64,000 nucleotides of DNA. It comes from UBA11606 sp964513285 (GTDB lineage: Bacteria; Actinomycetota; Acidimicrobiia; Acidimicrobiales; Aldehydirespiratoraceae). The stretch lies in NCBI GenBank assembly GCA_964513285.1, contig CAZEML010000001.1, forward strand, positions 1 to 64,000, given 5' to 3'. Shown here one piece after another: positions 36,753 to 46,204 of this stretch. Below the pieces are notes generated by a model. That model was not told the origin of the DNA. It saw nothing but the letters and a program-made list of their open reading frames with translations, and ran no database searches. Position numbers and translations under genes: made by a program. Position 1 is the stretch's first letter, and every line of letters begins with the position of its first letter.

Positions 36753-38351
36753 GTGAGCACGCTCGACTGGTGGCGCACCGGCGCCATCTACCAGGTGTAC
36801 ATCCGTTCCTTCGCCGATGCCGATGGCGACGGCACCGGCGACGTCGATGGTCTGCGCTCCAAGCTGCCGTACCTGGCCGACCTTGGCATCGACGCGATCT
36901 GGATCAACCCCTGGTACCCGTCGCCCCTGCTCGACGGCGGCTACGACGTCGCCGACTACCGCAACATCAACCCGGCCTACGGCACGCTCGAGTCCGCCGA
37001 AGCGATGATCGCCGAAGCGCACGCGTTGGGGATCCGGATCCTCGTCGACCTCGTCCCCAACCACTGCTCATGGGACCACGAGTGGTTCAAGGCCGCGCTG
37101 GCGGCCGGACCCGGCTCGCCCGAACGGGCCCGCTTCCACTTCAAGGACAGCCCCGACGGTCCCCCCAACAACTGGCAGTCGGTGTTCGGCGGTTCGGCAT
37201 GGACTCAGGTCGACGACGGCCAGTGGTACCTCCACCTCTTCGATCCGAGCCAGCCCGACCTCGACTGGACCCACCCCGAAGTGCGGGCCGAGTTCGTCTC
37301 GATCCTCCGCTTCTGGCTCGACCGGGGCGCCGACGGCTTCCGCGTCGACGTGGCCCACGGTCTCGCCAAGGACATGACGTTCCCCGATCTCGACGATCAC
37401 GTCCAGATCCTCAGCAGCGCCAAGCAGGCCAACCATCCTCACTGGGACCGCGACGAGGTCCACGAGATCATCCGCGAATGGCGTGCGGTGCTCGACGAGT
37501 ACGACGAGCGGATGATGGTCGCCGAAGCGTGGGTCTCTGAGGAATCCCTTCCGAAGTATCTCCGCCCCGACGAGTACCACCAGTCGTTCAGCTTCGACCT
37601 GCTGATGGCGGGCTGGGACGCCGACGAGTACCGCACGACGATCAGCGGCGTGTACGAGCCGGCCGCCGAACTCGGAGCGGCCAGCACCTGGGTGCTCTCG
37701 AACCACGACGTCATGCGCCACACCACCCGGTTCGGGCTGCCGGCCGATGCGTCGTGGCGGACCTGGCCGGTCACCGGTCCGGCCGACGCGCTCGACACCG
37801 AACTCGGTGAGCGGCGGGCCCGCGCCGCAGCCCTCATCACCCTCGGCCTGCCGGGCTCGTCCTACATCTACCAGGGCGAAGAGCTCGGCCTGCCCGAGGT
37901 CTGGGAGCTTCCCTGGGAGGTGCTCGACGATCCGGTCGCCCGGCGAAGCGAAGGCACGCAGAAGGGTCGCGACGGTTGTCGCGTGCCCATCCCCTGGACC
38001 GCCGAGGGTTCCTCGTACGGGTTCGGCAGCAACGGTTCCTGGATGCCGCAGCCCGAGCGGTTCGCCACCTATGCGGCCGATCAGCAGATCGACGTGGCGG
38101 GGTCGTTCCACTCGCTCTACCGCGACGCCCTGCGGCTCCGAAAGGAGCACTTCGTCGCCGACGCCGCGATGACCTGGGTCGACGCGGGCGACGGGGTCCT
38201 CGCCTACGAGCGCGGGAGCGGCGTGCGGTGCATGGCCAACATGGGCGCCTCGCCGGTGGCGATGCCCGAGGGCCAGATCCTGCTGACCTCCGAGCCCGGA
38301 CTCACCGACGAGTTGCCCACGGACACGGCGGTCTGGTTCATCCCGGCCTGA
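36753..38351 (+). CDS. GH13 alpha-glucosidase
   Basis: 532 residues from GTG 36753, with GGGGAG upstream. GH13 features: 'GAIYQVYIRSFADADGDGTG' N-terminus, 'AIWINPWYPSPLLDGGYDV', nucleophile Asp199 in 'GFRVDVAHGL', acid/base Glu258 in 'MVAEAWV' and Asp319 in 'LSNHDVMRH', then 'PGSSYIYQGEELGLPE'. This pattern fits cytoplasmic alpha-glucosidases of the oligo-1,6-glucosidase subfamily, which trim short alpha-glucosides. There is no signal peptide. No transporter or LacI regulator is next to it. Confidence 0.92.
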   Translation: MSTLDWWRTGAIYQVYIRSFADADGDGTGDVDGLRSKLPYLADLGIDAIWINPWYPSPLLDGGYDVADYRNINPAYGTLESAEAMIAEAHALGIRILVDLVPNHCSWDHEWFKAALAAGPGSPERARFHFKDSPDGPPNNWQSVFGGSAWTQVDDGQWYLHLFDPSQPDLDWTHPEVRAEFVSILRFWLDRGADGFRVDVAHGLAKDMTFPDLDDHVQILSSAKQANHPHWDRDEVHEIIREWRAVLDEYDERMMVAEAWVSEESLPKYLRPDEYHQSFSFDLLMAGWDADEYRTTISGVYEPAAELGAASTWVLSNHDVMRHTTRFGLPADASWRTWPVTGPADALDTELGERRARAAALITLGLPGSSYIYQGEELGLPEVWELPWEVLDDPVARRSEGTQKGRDGCRVPIPWTAEGSSYGFGSNGSWMPQPERFATYAADQQIDVAGSFHSLYRDALRLRKEHFVADAAMTWVDAGDGVLAYERGSGVRCMANMGASPVAMPEGQILLTSEPGLTDELPTDTAVWFIPA

Positions 38352-38369
38352 CGCCGTAGCGTCGCCTCC

Positions 38370-39440
38370 ATGGCGACCTCGTTTCAGATCAACCGCACCT
38401 CGATCCGAGAGCATCAGTTCGTCGATCACGGCCATCGTGACCTCGCGCCTGGCGAGGTCCGGCTCGACGTCGACTTCGTGGCGTTGACGTCCAACAACGT
38501 CACCTACGCCGTCGCGGGCGACATGCTCGACTACTGGGGCTTCTTCCCGGCCGACCTTCCGTGGGGACACGTCCCGGCGATGGGCTACGGGACGGTCGTC
38601 GAGTCCACGAGCGACGGGATCGCCGAAGGCAGCCGCCACTTCGGGTTCTTCCCGATGGCGGACCAACACATCGTCCTGGCGAAGGCGACCGAGGCCGGCT
38701 TCTTCGACGTCGGCGACCACCGGGCCAACCACGCGCCCGCCTACCGACAGTTCGCCGACACCGCCAAGGACCCGGCGCACGATCCCGACCGCGAAGCCCA
38801 CGTCGCGCTCCTGCGGGGCCTGTTCCTCACCGGCTGGCTCGCCGAGGACCTCCTGTTCGACAACGACAACTTCGGTGCCGAGGCCACGATCATCACCAGC
38901 GCGTCATCGAAGACGAGCATCGCCATGGGGTGGACGGTCAGCGAGCGCGGCGGGCACGCGATCGGGCTCACCTCCGAACGCAACCGGGCGTTCGTCGAGG
39001 CACTCGGGTGCTACGCCGAGGTCGTCACCTACGACGAGATCGGGTCGATCGACGCCGACCGCCGGTCGGTCGTGGTCGACATGGCCGGCAACGGCCAGGT
39101 GCTCGCCGACGTCCACAACCATTTCGGCGGAACCCTCGCCCACTCGATGGCGATCGGCGGCAGCCACTGGGAGTCGTTCGGCGACCGACCGGAGATGGCC
39201 GGCCCCGCGCCCGAGTTCTTCTTCGCCCCAGCCCAGATCGAGAAGCGCAACAGCGACTGGGGTTCGGGCGAGCCGATGCGACGGGTGATGGAAGCGTTCG
39301 CGAAGTACGTGGCCTTCACCGACGAGTGGCTCACGATCGAGCACGACACCGGCGCCGACGCCTTGGCGGGCGCGTGGGATTCGCTGGTCGGTGGTCAGGT
39401 CGGGCCCGAGGTGGGCCTGACCCGTTCGCTCAACGGCTGA
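38370..39440 (+). CDS. DUF2855 family protein
   Basis: 356 residues. The sequence follows the DUF2855 pattern, a distant relative of zinc-free MDR/quinone-reductase-like proteins: 'LTSNNVTYAVAGDMLDYWGF', 'WGHVPAMGYGTVV', 'FGFFPMADQHIV', 'TSASSKTSIAMGW' and 'VVDMAGNGQVLADVHNHF'. The usual NAD(P)-binding glycine motif is replaced by 'SASSKT'. Function unknown; a reductase is possible. The end overlaps the convergent epimerase gene by 11 bases. Confidence 0.8.
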   Translation: MATSFQINRTSIREHQFVDHGHRDLAPGEVRLDVDFVALTSNNVTYAVAGDMLDYWGFFPADLPWGHVPAMGYGTVVESTSDGIAEGSRHFGFFPMADQHIVLAKATEAGFFDVGDHRANHAPAYRQFADTAKDPAHDPDREAHVALLRGLFLTGWLAEDLLFDNDNFGAEATIITSASSKTSIAMGWTVSERGGHAIGLTSERNRAFVEALGCYAEVVTYDEIGSIDADRRSVVVDMAGNGQVLADVHNHFGGTLAHSMAIGGSHWESFGDRPEMAGPAPEFFFAPAQIEKRNSDWGSGEPMRRVMEAFAKYVAFTDEWLTIEHDTGADALAGAWDSLVGGQVGPEVGLTRSLNG

Positions 39441-40110
39441 CCGGCACGATCGGCGACGCGGAGAAGTCGGGCGGGGCGGCGCCGAGCGCCCGCAGCACCG
39501 CCGGCGGCACGGCGATGTCGGCGACGAAGAGCTCGCCGACCTGAGGTGCTGCTGCGAGACCGACCTTCGGGGCGGCCAGGGTGAGGGTCGCGTCGGCGCG
39601 CACGACCGCGCCGGGCGCATCCCCCGACGTGACGTCGAGGCCCGAGGGAGTGTCGAGCGACAGGGCGGGCGCCTCGGTCGCGTTGATGGCATCGATCAAC
39701 TCGAGGCTTCGACCGGTCGGGGCCCCTCGCAACGAGTAGCCGATCACCGCGTCGATCACCAGATCGACCTCGCCCCACATGTCGGCGACGCCCACGGCCA
39801 TCGCCTCGAGGATCCGCCGCTGATGGGCGGGCACGCCGCGGAGCTCTTCGGCCGGCCGGGTCGAGGCGACGACCACGTCGACCCCGCGGTTCGCGAGATG
39901 TCGCGCCGCGACCATGCCGCCCCCACCGTTGCCACCCGACCCGACGGCGACCGCCACCCGACTCGGTCCGAAGCGGTCGATCGCGAGTTGGGCGAGGTTG
40001 CGGCCGGCGTTCTCCATCATCTGGATCAGCTCGATGCCGAGGTCCTCGATCATCACGCGATCGACCTCGATCATCTGTGCCTCGGTGAGCCAACCCTCGC
40101 CCGAAGGCAT
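39430..40110 (-). CDS. nnrE: NAD(P)H-hydrate epimerase
   Basis: 226 residues, the YjeF N-terminal domain alone: 'LTEAQMIEVDRVMIEDLGIE', 'MMENAGRNLAQLA', 'VAVGSGGNGGGGMVAARHLA', 'DLVIDAVIGYSLRGAP' and 'SLDTPSGLDVTSGD'. The catalytic Asp is in the 'DAVIGY' stretch. It epimerises damaged NAD(P)HX so that a dehydratase can repair it. The usual C-terminal dehydratase half (NnrD) is absent, so a separate dehydratase must exist elsewhere. 6 bases downstream of the aldolase gene. Confidence 0.9.
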   Translation of the reverse strand: MPSGEGWLTEAQMIEVDRVMIEDLGIELIQMMENAGRNLAQLAIDRFGPSRVAVAVGSGGNGGGGMVAARHLANRGVDVVVASTRPAEELRGVPAHQRRILEAMAVGVADMWGEVDLVIDAVIGYSLRGAPTGRSLELIDAINATEAPALSLDTPSGLDVTSGDAPGAVVRADATLTLAAPKVGLAAAPQVGELFVADIAVPPAVLRALGAAPPDFSASPIVPVSR

Positions 40111-40116
40111 CGGCGA

Positions 40117-41202
40117 TCAGCCCTTCAGCGTGCCGACGTTGTTGAGCTCGGCGAACGACTGCTCGAGGCGTTCGGAGAACGAGACCTCGCCGGCCCGCAG
40201 CCAGACCCGAGGGTCGTAGTGCTTCTTGTTGGGCGAGTCCGGACCGCTCGGGTTGCCGAGCTGGCCTTGGAGGTAGTCGTGGGTCTCGGCCTCGTAGCGG
40301 CGGATGCCATCCCAGAACGCCCACTGGAGGTCGGTGTCGATGTTCATCTTCACGACGCCGTAGCTGATCGCCTCCGCGATCTCCTCCGCACTCGAGCCCG
40401 ACCCGCCGTGGAACACGAAGTTGACCGGGTTCGGGTCGCTCGTGGCGAAGCGTTCGTGGATGTGGGCCTGGGCATCGCGCAGGATCGTCGGGGTGAGTTC
40501 GACGTTGCCCGACTTGTAGACGCCGTGCACGTTGCCGAACGCCGCCGCGATGGTGAAGTCGGGCGACACCTCCATCAGCCGCTCGTAGGCGTAGGCCACC
40601 TCCTCGGGCTTGGAGTAGAGGTCGGCCGGGTTGGCGTCGGAGTTGTCGACGCCGTCCTCCTCGCCACCGGTGATGCCGAGCTCGATCTCCAATGTCATCC
40701 CCATCGGCGCCATACGGCGCAGGTACTCGACGCAGATGTCGAGGTTCTCCTCGATCGGTTCTTCGGACAGGTCGAGCATGTGGGAGCTGAAGAGCGGCTC
40801 GCCGGTCTGTTCGAAGTGGCGTTCGCTCTCGTCGAGCAGGCCGCTGATCCATCCGAGCTTGTTCTTCGGGCAGTGATCGGTGTGCAGCACGACCCGGGCT
40901 CCGTACGCCTCGGCCATCGTGCGGACGTGACGGGCGCCGGCCACCGAGCCGAGGATCGACGCCTGGTCACCGTCGACGGGGACCGCCTTGCCACCGACGA
41001 AGGCCGAGCCGCTCGTCGAGAACTGCACGATCACCGGGCTCTCGATCCGTCCTGCGGTCTCGAGGACCGCGTTGATCGAGTTGCTGCCGACACAGTTGAC
41101 GGCGGGGAGGGCGAAGCCTTCGGCCTTGGCGAGCGCGAACAGCTCACCGACGGCGGAACCGGTGAGCACGCCGGGAGCGAAACTGGAGGGAGACGGGGTC
41201 AT
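40117..41202 (-). CDS. fba: Fructose-bisphosphate aldolase, class II
   Basis: 361 residues. Class II zinc-dependent aldolase of the E. coli FbaA type: 'ALPAVNCVGSNSINAVLETA', 'VVLHTDHCPKN' (Asp and zinc-binding His), 'TLEIELGITGGEEDGVDNSD', 'AAAFGNVHGVYKSGNVEL', 'VFHGGSGSSAEEI' and 'VKMNIDTDLQWAFW'. All zinc ligands and phosphate-binding loops are present and the length is normal. It cleaves fructose-1,6-bisphosphate in glycolysis and joins the trioses in gluconeogenesis. Probably co-transcribed with nnrE. Confidence 0.95.
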   Translation of the reverse strand: MTPSPSSFAPGVLTGSAVGELFALAKAEGFALPAVNCVGSNSINAVLETAGRIESPVIVQFSTSGSAFVGGKAVPVDGDQASILGSVAGARHVRTMAEAYGARVVLHTDHCPKNKLGWISGLLDESERHFEQTGEPLFSSHMLDLSEEPIEENLDICVEYLRRMAPMGMTLEIELGITGGEEDGVDNSDANPADLYSKPEEVAYAYERLMEVSPDFTIAAAFGNVHGVYKSGNVELTPTILRDAQAHIHERFATSDPNPVNFVFHGGSGSSAEEIAEAISYGVVKMNIDTDLQWAFWDGIRRYEAETHDYLQGQLGNPSGPDSPNKKHYDPRVWLRAGEVSFSERLEQSFAELNNVGTLKG

Positions 41203-41257
41203 ACCCCGACCCTACGCCGGTCGTGAGCGACGCGAGAGCGCAACCTAAACTCCCCTC

Positions 41258-41830
41258 ATGGAGACTCCACCCGTCCTCGAAGCGTTCGTCACCGCATGTG
41301 AAGACGTGGTCGCGTCCGGCACCGACGTACCGCAGTCGATCGCCGGGCTTCTGCGTGAGCTGGTGAGCGACCACGCGGGGTTGGCGGCAGCGGTCCCGGC
41401 GTTCAGCGACGACGAGGTCGAAACGTCGGCGCAGGGCCATCGACTGGGCGGAGAGGCCGTGCTTCACCGAGCGTCGGATCTCACCGTCATGGTGCTCGAC
41501 ACGTTGCCGGGGGTGATCCAACCGGCGCACGACCACGCGATGAACGCCTTCATCGGCGTGTTCGAGGGGTGCGAGGAGCAACGCTTCTGGACGCGCACGA
41601 GCGACGGGGTCGAGGCGACGACGGGGCGCATGCTCGAGGCGGGTGAGATCGTGGCGTTGGGTGAACGGGCGATCCATGCGATCAGCTCGCCCGAGGGTCA
41701 GGCGGCGAGGGCCGTACACGTCTATCTGGGCGACATCTATGACGTGGAGCGGTCGGTGTTCGAGCCCGAGACGATGGCTGAGCACCCGATGACGAGTGAC
41801 CGCTACGACGAGTTCTGCCGCCCCGCCTAG
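41258..41830 (+). CDS. Cysteine-dioxygenase-like cupin protein
   Basis: 190 residues. Helical N-terminus, then 'LTVMVLDTLPGVIQPAHDHA' with the His-x-His pair and 'AIHAISSPEG' with the third His, the 3-His iron site of thiol dioxygenases (CDO/ADO type). An Arg-rich substrate pocket is not clear, so the thiol is not predicted. Its TAG stop lies inside a hairpin-forming repeat. It is divergent from the aldolase gene by 55 bases. Confidence 0.75.
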   Translation: METPPVLEAFVTACEDVVASGTDVPQSIAGLLRELVSDHAGLAAAVPAFSDDEVETSAQGHRLGGEAVLHRASDLTVMVLDTLPGVIQPAHDHAMNAFIGVFEGCEEQRFWTRTSDGVEATTGRMLEAGEIVALGERAIHAISSPEGQAARAVHVYLGDIYDVERSVFEPETMAEHPMTSDRYDEFCRPA

Positions 41831-41910
41831 GGCGGACGGGGAATCTGCCGCCCGGCCTAGGGCGGCCCGTCCGAGGGACACCGAACCCGCCGCCCGGCCG
41901 ATGCGGCGGG
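41815..41910 (+). repeat. Two direct hairpin repeats plus third hairpin
   Basis: A 21-base unit starting CTGCCGCCC and ending GCCTAGGGCGG occurs at 41815-41835 and again at 41845-41865, differing at one base. Each folds as CCGCCC / GGGCGG. A third perfect 8-bp hairpin, CCCGCCGC (41886-41893) / GCGGCGGG (41903-41910), follows. The first copy contains the stop codon of the upstream gene. Together they may terminate transcription; there is no T-run. The rest of the gap to 42010 holds only a ribosome-binding site. Confidence 0.6.
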
Positions 41911-42010
41911 ACTCATGACGGAGCGGCGGCGACCGAGGCTGTAGGGCGAGTTCGACGGATCGCGCTCATCCTCCAGGCCAGGGACGGCGTGGACCCCCAA
42001 GGAATCCTGG

Positions 42011-45000
42011 GTGCCTCGCACGTCTCGTGTTCGCCAGCGTTCGTTCGCCTCATTCATCGTGGTGGCGATGACGGCGGCGTTGCTCGCCGGCCCGAGTCAG
42101 TTCGCCGTCGCGGCCGCGCCGTGGGATCAGCTGGGTGTCGATCTCGACGGCGACGCCAGCAACGACCGCGCCGGTACGTCGGTTGCGTTGTCGGCTGACG
42201 GCACCCGGATGGCGGTCGGCGCGACGCGCGGTGGCGTCTCCGGTGGCGGCACCGGCTACGTACGGGTCTTCGAATGGTCGGGAACCGGGTGGGTTCAGCT
42301 CGGTGCGGACCTCGAAGGCGAGGGGGCCGAAACCGGCTTCTCGGTCGCGCTGTCCGGGAACGGCAACCGGGTGGCGTTCGGTGCCCGTCTGAACAGCGGC
42401 AACGGGACCTTCGCGGGTCACGCGCGGGTCTATGACTGGAACGGAACCGCCTGGACGCAGGTGGGTGCCGATGTCGACGGGCAGGCCCAGTTCGAACAGA
42501 TCGGGTATTCGATCGCACTCTCTGAAGACGGCCAGGATCTCGTCGTCGGCGGCGTGGGCGCCGCGTCGAACGCCGGCGTGGCGCGGGTCTACAACTGGAA
42601 CGGAACCGCCTGGACCCAGACCGGCGCCGACATCACCGGCGACGCCAGCGGCGACATCTCCGGCTCGTCGGTGGCGATGTCGGCGAACGGCAACCGGGTC
42701 GCCGTCGGTGCCCCTGGCAATGACGGCACCGGCGCGAACGCCGGCAACGTCCGGGTCTTCGACCTCTCCGGCTCGACGTGGGTGCAGGTCGGAAGCGACA
42801 TCGACGGCGAAGCCGAAGCCGACTTCTCCGGTCGATCGGTGTCGCTCTCCGCCGATGGTGCTCGCCTCGCGGTGGGCGCCCCGAAGAACGGCGGAGGCGG
42901 AACCGAAGCGGGCCACGTCCGGGTCTACCAGTGGTCGGGCGCGGCATGGGTCCAGCTCGGTGCCGACCTCGACGGACAAGCCGGTGGCGATCAAGCAGGC
43001 GCTTCGGTCGCGTTGTCCGAAGACGGCACGCGGGTCGCGATCGGTGCGACCGGAGCCGGTGCGGGAACGGTGCGGGTCTTCCAGTGGTCAGGCTCTGCAT
43101 GGGTGCAGGTGGGCGGGAACGTGGATGGTGAGGCCGAGGGTGATTTCTTCGGTTTCTCGCTCGACCTCTCCGCCGACGGCACGGCGTTCGCCGCCGGGGC
43201 GACCAGCAATGCCGCGAACGGCGCCAGCTCGGGTCACGCCCGTGTGCACGGTGCCGTGACCGCGACGCCGGTCCCCGGCGCACCCACCAACGTGTTGGCC
43301 ATCGCCGCCGACGCCGAGGTCGCCGTGTCGTGGACGGCGCCATCCGAAGTGGGTGGCTCACCGATCACCGGCTACACCGCGACCGCATCCCCCGGTGGTA
43401 CAAGTTGCACGACGACCGGCGCGTTGAACTGCACCGTCGGCGGGCTCACCAACGGCACCGCCTATTCCTTCACCGTCACCGCCACGAACTCCGACGGCAC
43501 CGGATCCCCGTCCGACGGCTCGGTGTGGGTCACACCCGCCGCTGCGCCCGACGCACCGAGCAGTGTGTTCGGCACTCCGGGCGACAGTGAGGCGACGGTC
43601 ACCTGGCTCGCGCCCGAGACCAATGGCGGCGCGGCGATCACCACCTACACCGTCACCGCATCACCGGGTGGCGCGACCTGCTCGACCAGCGGCTCGCTCA
43701 CGTGCATCGTGCCGACGCTGACCAACAGCACGCCGTACACGTTCACGGTGACGGCGACCAACAGTGTCGGAACCAGTCCGGCGTCGAACGCTTCGGATCC
43801 GGTGACACCGTTGCCCGTGCCCGGTGCACCCACGACGGTCAACGCCACGCCGGGAAGCGGGCAGGCGACCGTGAGCTGGGCCGCCCCCGCCGACGCGGGC
43901 GGGTCGGCGATCATCGCCTACACCGTCACCGCATCGCCGGGCGGGTCGCGGTGCTCCACCAGTGGAGCGACGAGCTGCACCGTCATCGACTTGACCAACG
44001 GCACCGCCCACACGTTCACCGTCACCGCGACGAATGCGATCGGCACCGGCCCGGCATCGGTCGCGTCGTCGCCCGTCACGCCCGTCGGCGTGCCCGACGC
44101 ACCGACCAACGTCACCGCCATCGCAGGTGACACGACCGCCGACGTGAGCTGGAACGTACCCGTGTCCGACGGCGGCAGCGACCTCACCGGCTACACCGCC
44201 ACCGCCGCACCAGGAGGCGCGTCGTGCACCACGACCGGGACGGTGAGTTGCACGATCAGCGGCCTCACCAACGACGTCATCCACACCGTCACCGTCACTG
44301 CGAGCAACGCACTCGGCACCGGCCCCGGATCGACGCCCTCGGATGCCTTCACGCCGACCGGCCCCGACGAGGATCCGGTCGATCCCGACCCGCCCGCCGA
44401 GCCGCCTGCGGTCGACCCCGACGGGATCTCGATCGACCCGGCCGACGACGAGGCGACCGTCTCATGGGAAGCGCCGGCCGACCCGGGCGGCGACATCGAC
44501 GGCTACACCGTCACCGCGTCGCCTGGTGGCGCCGCCTGCACCACCAACGGGGAACTGACCTGCACCGTCACCGGGCTGGTGAACGGGACCACGTATGAGT
44601 TCACCGTGGTCGTCGTGGTCGACGGCCAGCAGAGCGCGCCGTCCACCGCGACCGGCCCCCTCCCGCCCGCCGAAGATCCGCCGGCCGACGACCCGCCCGC
44701 GGAGGATCCACCTGCCGAAGACGGGGGTGGCACCGCGGCGGTGGGAGACGACGGCGGCGCGACCCAAGGCGACGCCGTCAGCCCGATCGGGCCCTGCCCC
44801 ACGCCGTTGCTGCCCTTCACCGACGTCGGCAACGTCATCTCGACGGCCGACGTCGCCTGTATCTACGGGCTCGGCATCACCGCCGGCACCTCGCCCACCA
44901 CCTACTCCCCCGACAACCCGGTCGACCGCGACCAGATGGCGTCATTCCTCGCCCGCCTCTGGCGAGCCGCCGACCTCGACTGTCCTGCGGTGACCGCCTC

Positions 45001-45358
45001 GGCCTTCACCGATCTGGCGACGACGATCTCGCCGGCGGACGTGTCGTGCATCTGGGGTCTCGGGATCACCGCCGGCACCTCCCCGACGACCTACTCCCCG
45101 GACAACCTCGTCGACCGCGACCAGATGGCGTCGTTCCTCGCCCGCCTCTGGCGAGCGACCGGGCGGCCGTGCCCGACACCGCTGCTGCCCTTCACCGACA
45201 TCGGCAACGTCATCTCGACCGCAGACGTCGCGTGCATCTACGGCCTCGGGATCACCGCCGGCACCTCCCCGACGACCTACTCCCCCGACAACCTCGTCGA
45301 CCGCGACCAGATGGCGTCATTCCTCGCCCGCCTCTGGCGAGCACTCGGCGAGAGCTGA
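42011..45358 (+). CDS. Large secreted protein: propeller-like repeats, FN3 domains, SLH-like repeats
   Basis: 1115 residues from GTG 42011, with AAGGA upstream. Signal peptide about 1-35 ('FIVVAMTAALLAGPSQFAVA'). Residues about 36-415 hold about seven repeats of the form 'W-x-QLGxDLDGxAxxDxxG' then 'SVALSADGTRxAVGA', beta-propeller-like. About 420-890 hold five fibronectin-III domains, each with a Cys pair ('SPGGTSCTTTGALNC' type). An acidic Pro linker follows. The last 180 residues hold three near-identical repeats ('GLGITAGTSPTTYSPDN', 'VDRDQMASFLARLWR') resembling S-layer-homology modules, likely the cell-wall anchor. Probably a surface adhesin or binding protein. Confidence 0.85.
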   Translation: MPRTSRVRQRSFASFIVVAMTAALLAGPSQFAVAAAPWDQLGVDLDGDASNDRAGTSVALSADGTRMAVGATRGGVSGGGTGYVRVFEWSGTGWVQLGADLEGEGAETGFSVALSGNGNRVAFGARLNSGNGTFAGHARVYDWNGTAWTQVGADVDGQAQFEQIGYSIALSEDGQDLVVGGVGAASNAGVARVYNWNGTAWTQTGADITGDASGDISGSSVAMSANGNRVAVGAPGNDGTGANAGNVRVFDLSGSTWVQVGSDIDGEAEADFSGRSVSLSADGARLAVGAPKNGGGGTEAGHVRVYQWSGAAWVQLGADLDGQAGGDQAGASVALSEDGTRVAIGATGAGAGTVRVFQWSGSAWVQVGGNVDGEAEGDFFGFSLDLSADGTAFAAGATSNAANGASSGHARVHGAVTATPVPGAPTNVLAIAADAEVAVSWTAPSEVGGSPITGYTATASPGGTSCTTTGALNCTVGGLTNGTAYSFTVTATNSDGTGSPSDGSVWVTPAAAPDAPSSVFGTPGDSEATVTWLAPETNGGAAITTYTVTASPGGATCSTSGSLTCIVPTLTNSTPYTFTVTATNSVGTSPASNASDPVTPLPVPGAPTTVNATPGSGQATVSWAAPADAGGSAIIAYTVTASPGGSRCSTSGATSCTVIDLTNGTAHTFTVTATNAIGTGPASVASSPVTPVGVPDAPTNVTAIAGDTTADVSWNVPVSDGGSDLTGYTATAAPGGASCTTTGTVSCTISGLTNDVIHTVTVTASNALGTGPGSTPSDAFTPTGPDEDPVDPDPPAEPPAVDPDGISIDPADDEATVSWEAPADPGGDIDGYTVTASPGGAACTTNGELTCTVTGLVNGTTYEFTVVVVVDGQQSAPSTATGPLPPAEDPPADDPPAEDPPAEDGGGTAAVGDDGGATQGDAVSPIGPCPTPLLPFTDVGNVISTADVACIYGLGITAGTSPTTYSPDNPVDRDQMASFLARLWRAADLDCPAVTASAFTDLATTISPADVSCIWGLGITAGTSPTTYSPDNLVDRDQMASFLARLWRATGRPCPTPLLPFTDIGNVISTADVACIYGLGITAGTSPTTYSPDNLVDRDQMASFLARLWRALGES

Positions 45359-45359
45359 C

Positions 45360-46115
45360 TCAGCCGGGGATCTCGAGGTACTCGTCGACGACCGCTTGAC
45401 CCGACAGGGCCGCGATCTCCGCCATCACCTCGTCGGTCAACACCTGCTTCGTCGCCGCGTTACGGGGGCGACCGAGGTAGCGGCCGAGGCCGATCGGCGA
45501 GCCGACCCGGATGATGATCCGGCCCTTGTGAACAGGAAGCTTGTTGCCGACCGGCATGGCGGCCGCGCTCCCGATGATGCCGACCGGGATGATCGGGGCA
45601 CCGGTGCGGAGGGCGAGGTGAGCAGCGCCGACATGCCCTCGGTGGAGATACCCGCTTCGCGAGCGCGAACCCTCGGGGAAGATGCCGACGAGCTCGCCGG
45701 CTTCCAGGCGCTCCTGCGCGACCCTCAAGCTCCAGGCCACGCTGCGTCCCGTCCGGTCGACCGGGATCATGCCCACGCGAGGGAACACGGTGCGCGTCAC
45801 TCGGTCACGGAGATACTCGGCCTTGCCGAGGAAGGTCACGGGGCGGCCCAGCTCGGTCATCAGCAGCGGCGAGTCGATGAACGAGAGATGGTTCGCTGCG
45901 ATGATCGCGGGGCCGTCGGTCGGCACGTTCACTCGTCCGACGACGTCGATGTCGAGCCAACGGTTGCGGATCGGGGCGGTCGCCACCCGCAGGCCGCGGG
46001 CCCACGAGCCGATCACGGCCGGGTCGATCCGGGTCGGGTCGGTCGTATTGGTGGCCCCCACCTCGGTGGCGTCGATCGTGGGGGGATTCGCTGCGGCATC
46101 GATGGTGGGGGCCAT
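45360..46115 (-). CDS. plsC: 1-acyl-glycerol-3-phosphate acyltransferase
   Basis: 251 residues. PlsC motifs: I 'AANHLSFIDSPLLM' (His-x4-Asp), II 'PRVGMIPVDRTGRS', III 'GELVGIFPEGSRSRSG' and IV 'PIIPVGIIGS'. It has an N-terminal extension of about 45 residues rich in Ala/Thr. It adds the second acyl chain in phospholipid synthesis at the membrane. Gene symbol by family; a second acyltransferase of the same superfamily lies at 58823. Tail-to-tail with the large secreted protein, 1 base apart. Confidence 0.85.
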   Translation of the reverse strand: MAPTIDAAANPPTIDATEVGATNTTDPTRIDPAVIGSWARGLRVATAPIRNRWLDIDVVGRVNVPTDGPAIIAANHLSFIDSPLLMTELGRPVTFLGKAEYLRDRVTRTVFPRVGMIPVDRTGRSVAWSLRVAQERLEAGELVGIFPEGSRSRSGYLHRGHVGAAHLALRTGAPIIPVGIIGSAAAMPVGNKLPVHKGRIIIRVGSPIGLGRYLGRPRNAATKQVLTDEVMAEIAALSGQAVVDEYLEIPG

Positions 46116-46204
46116 GACGGAGACGGTACGAAACGGTCGCGAACGCCTCGTGTGGCGACTGTGAACCCCGCGTTACGTGCCTGTGGATAACCGTCACGTC
46201 GCGG

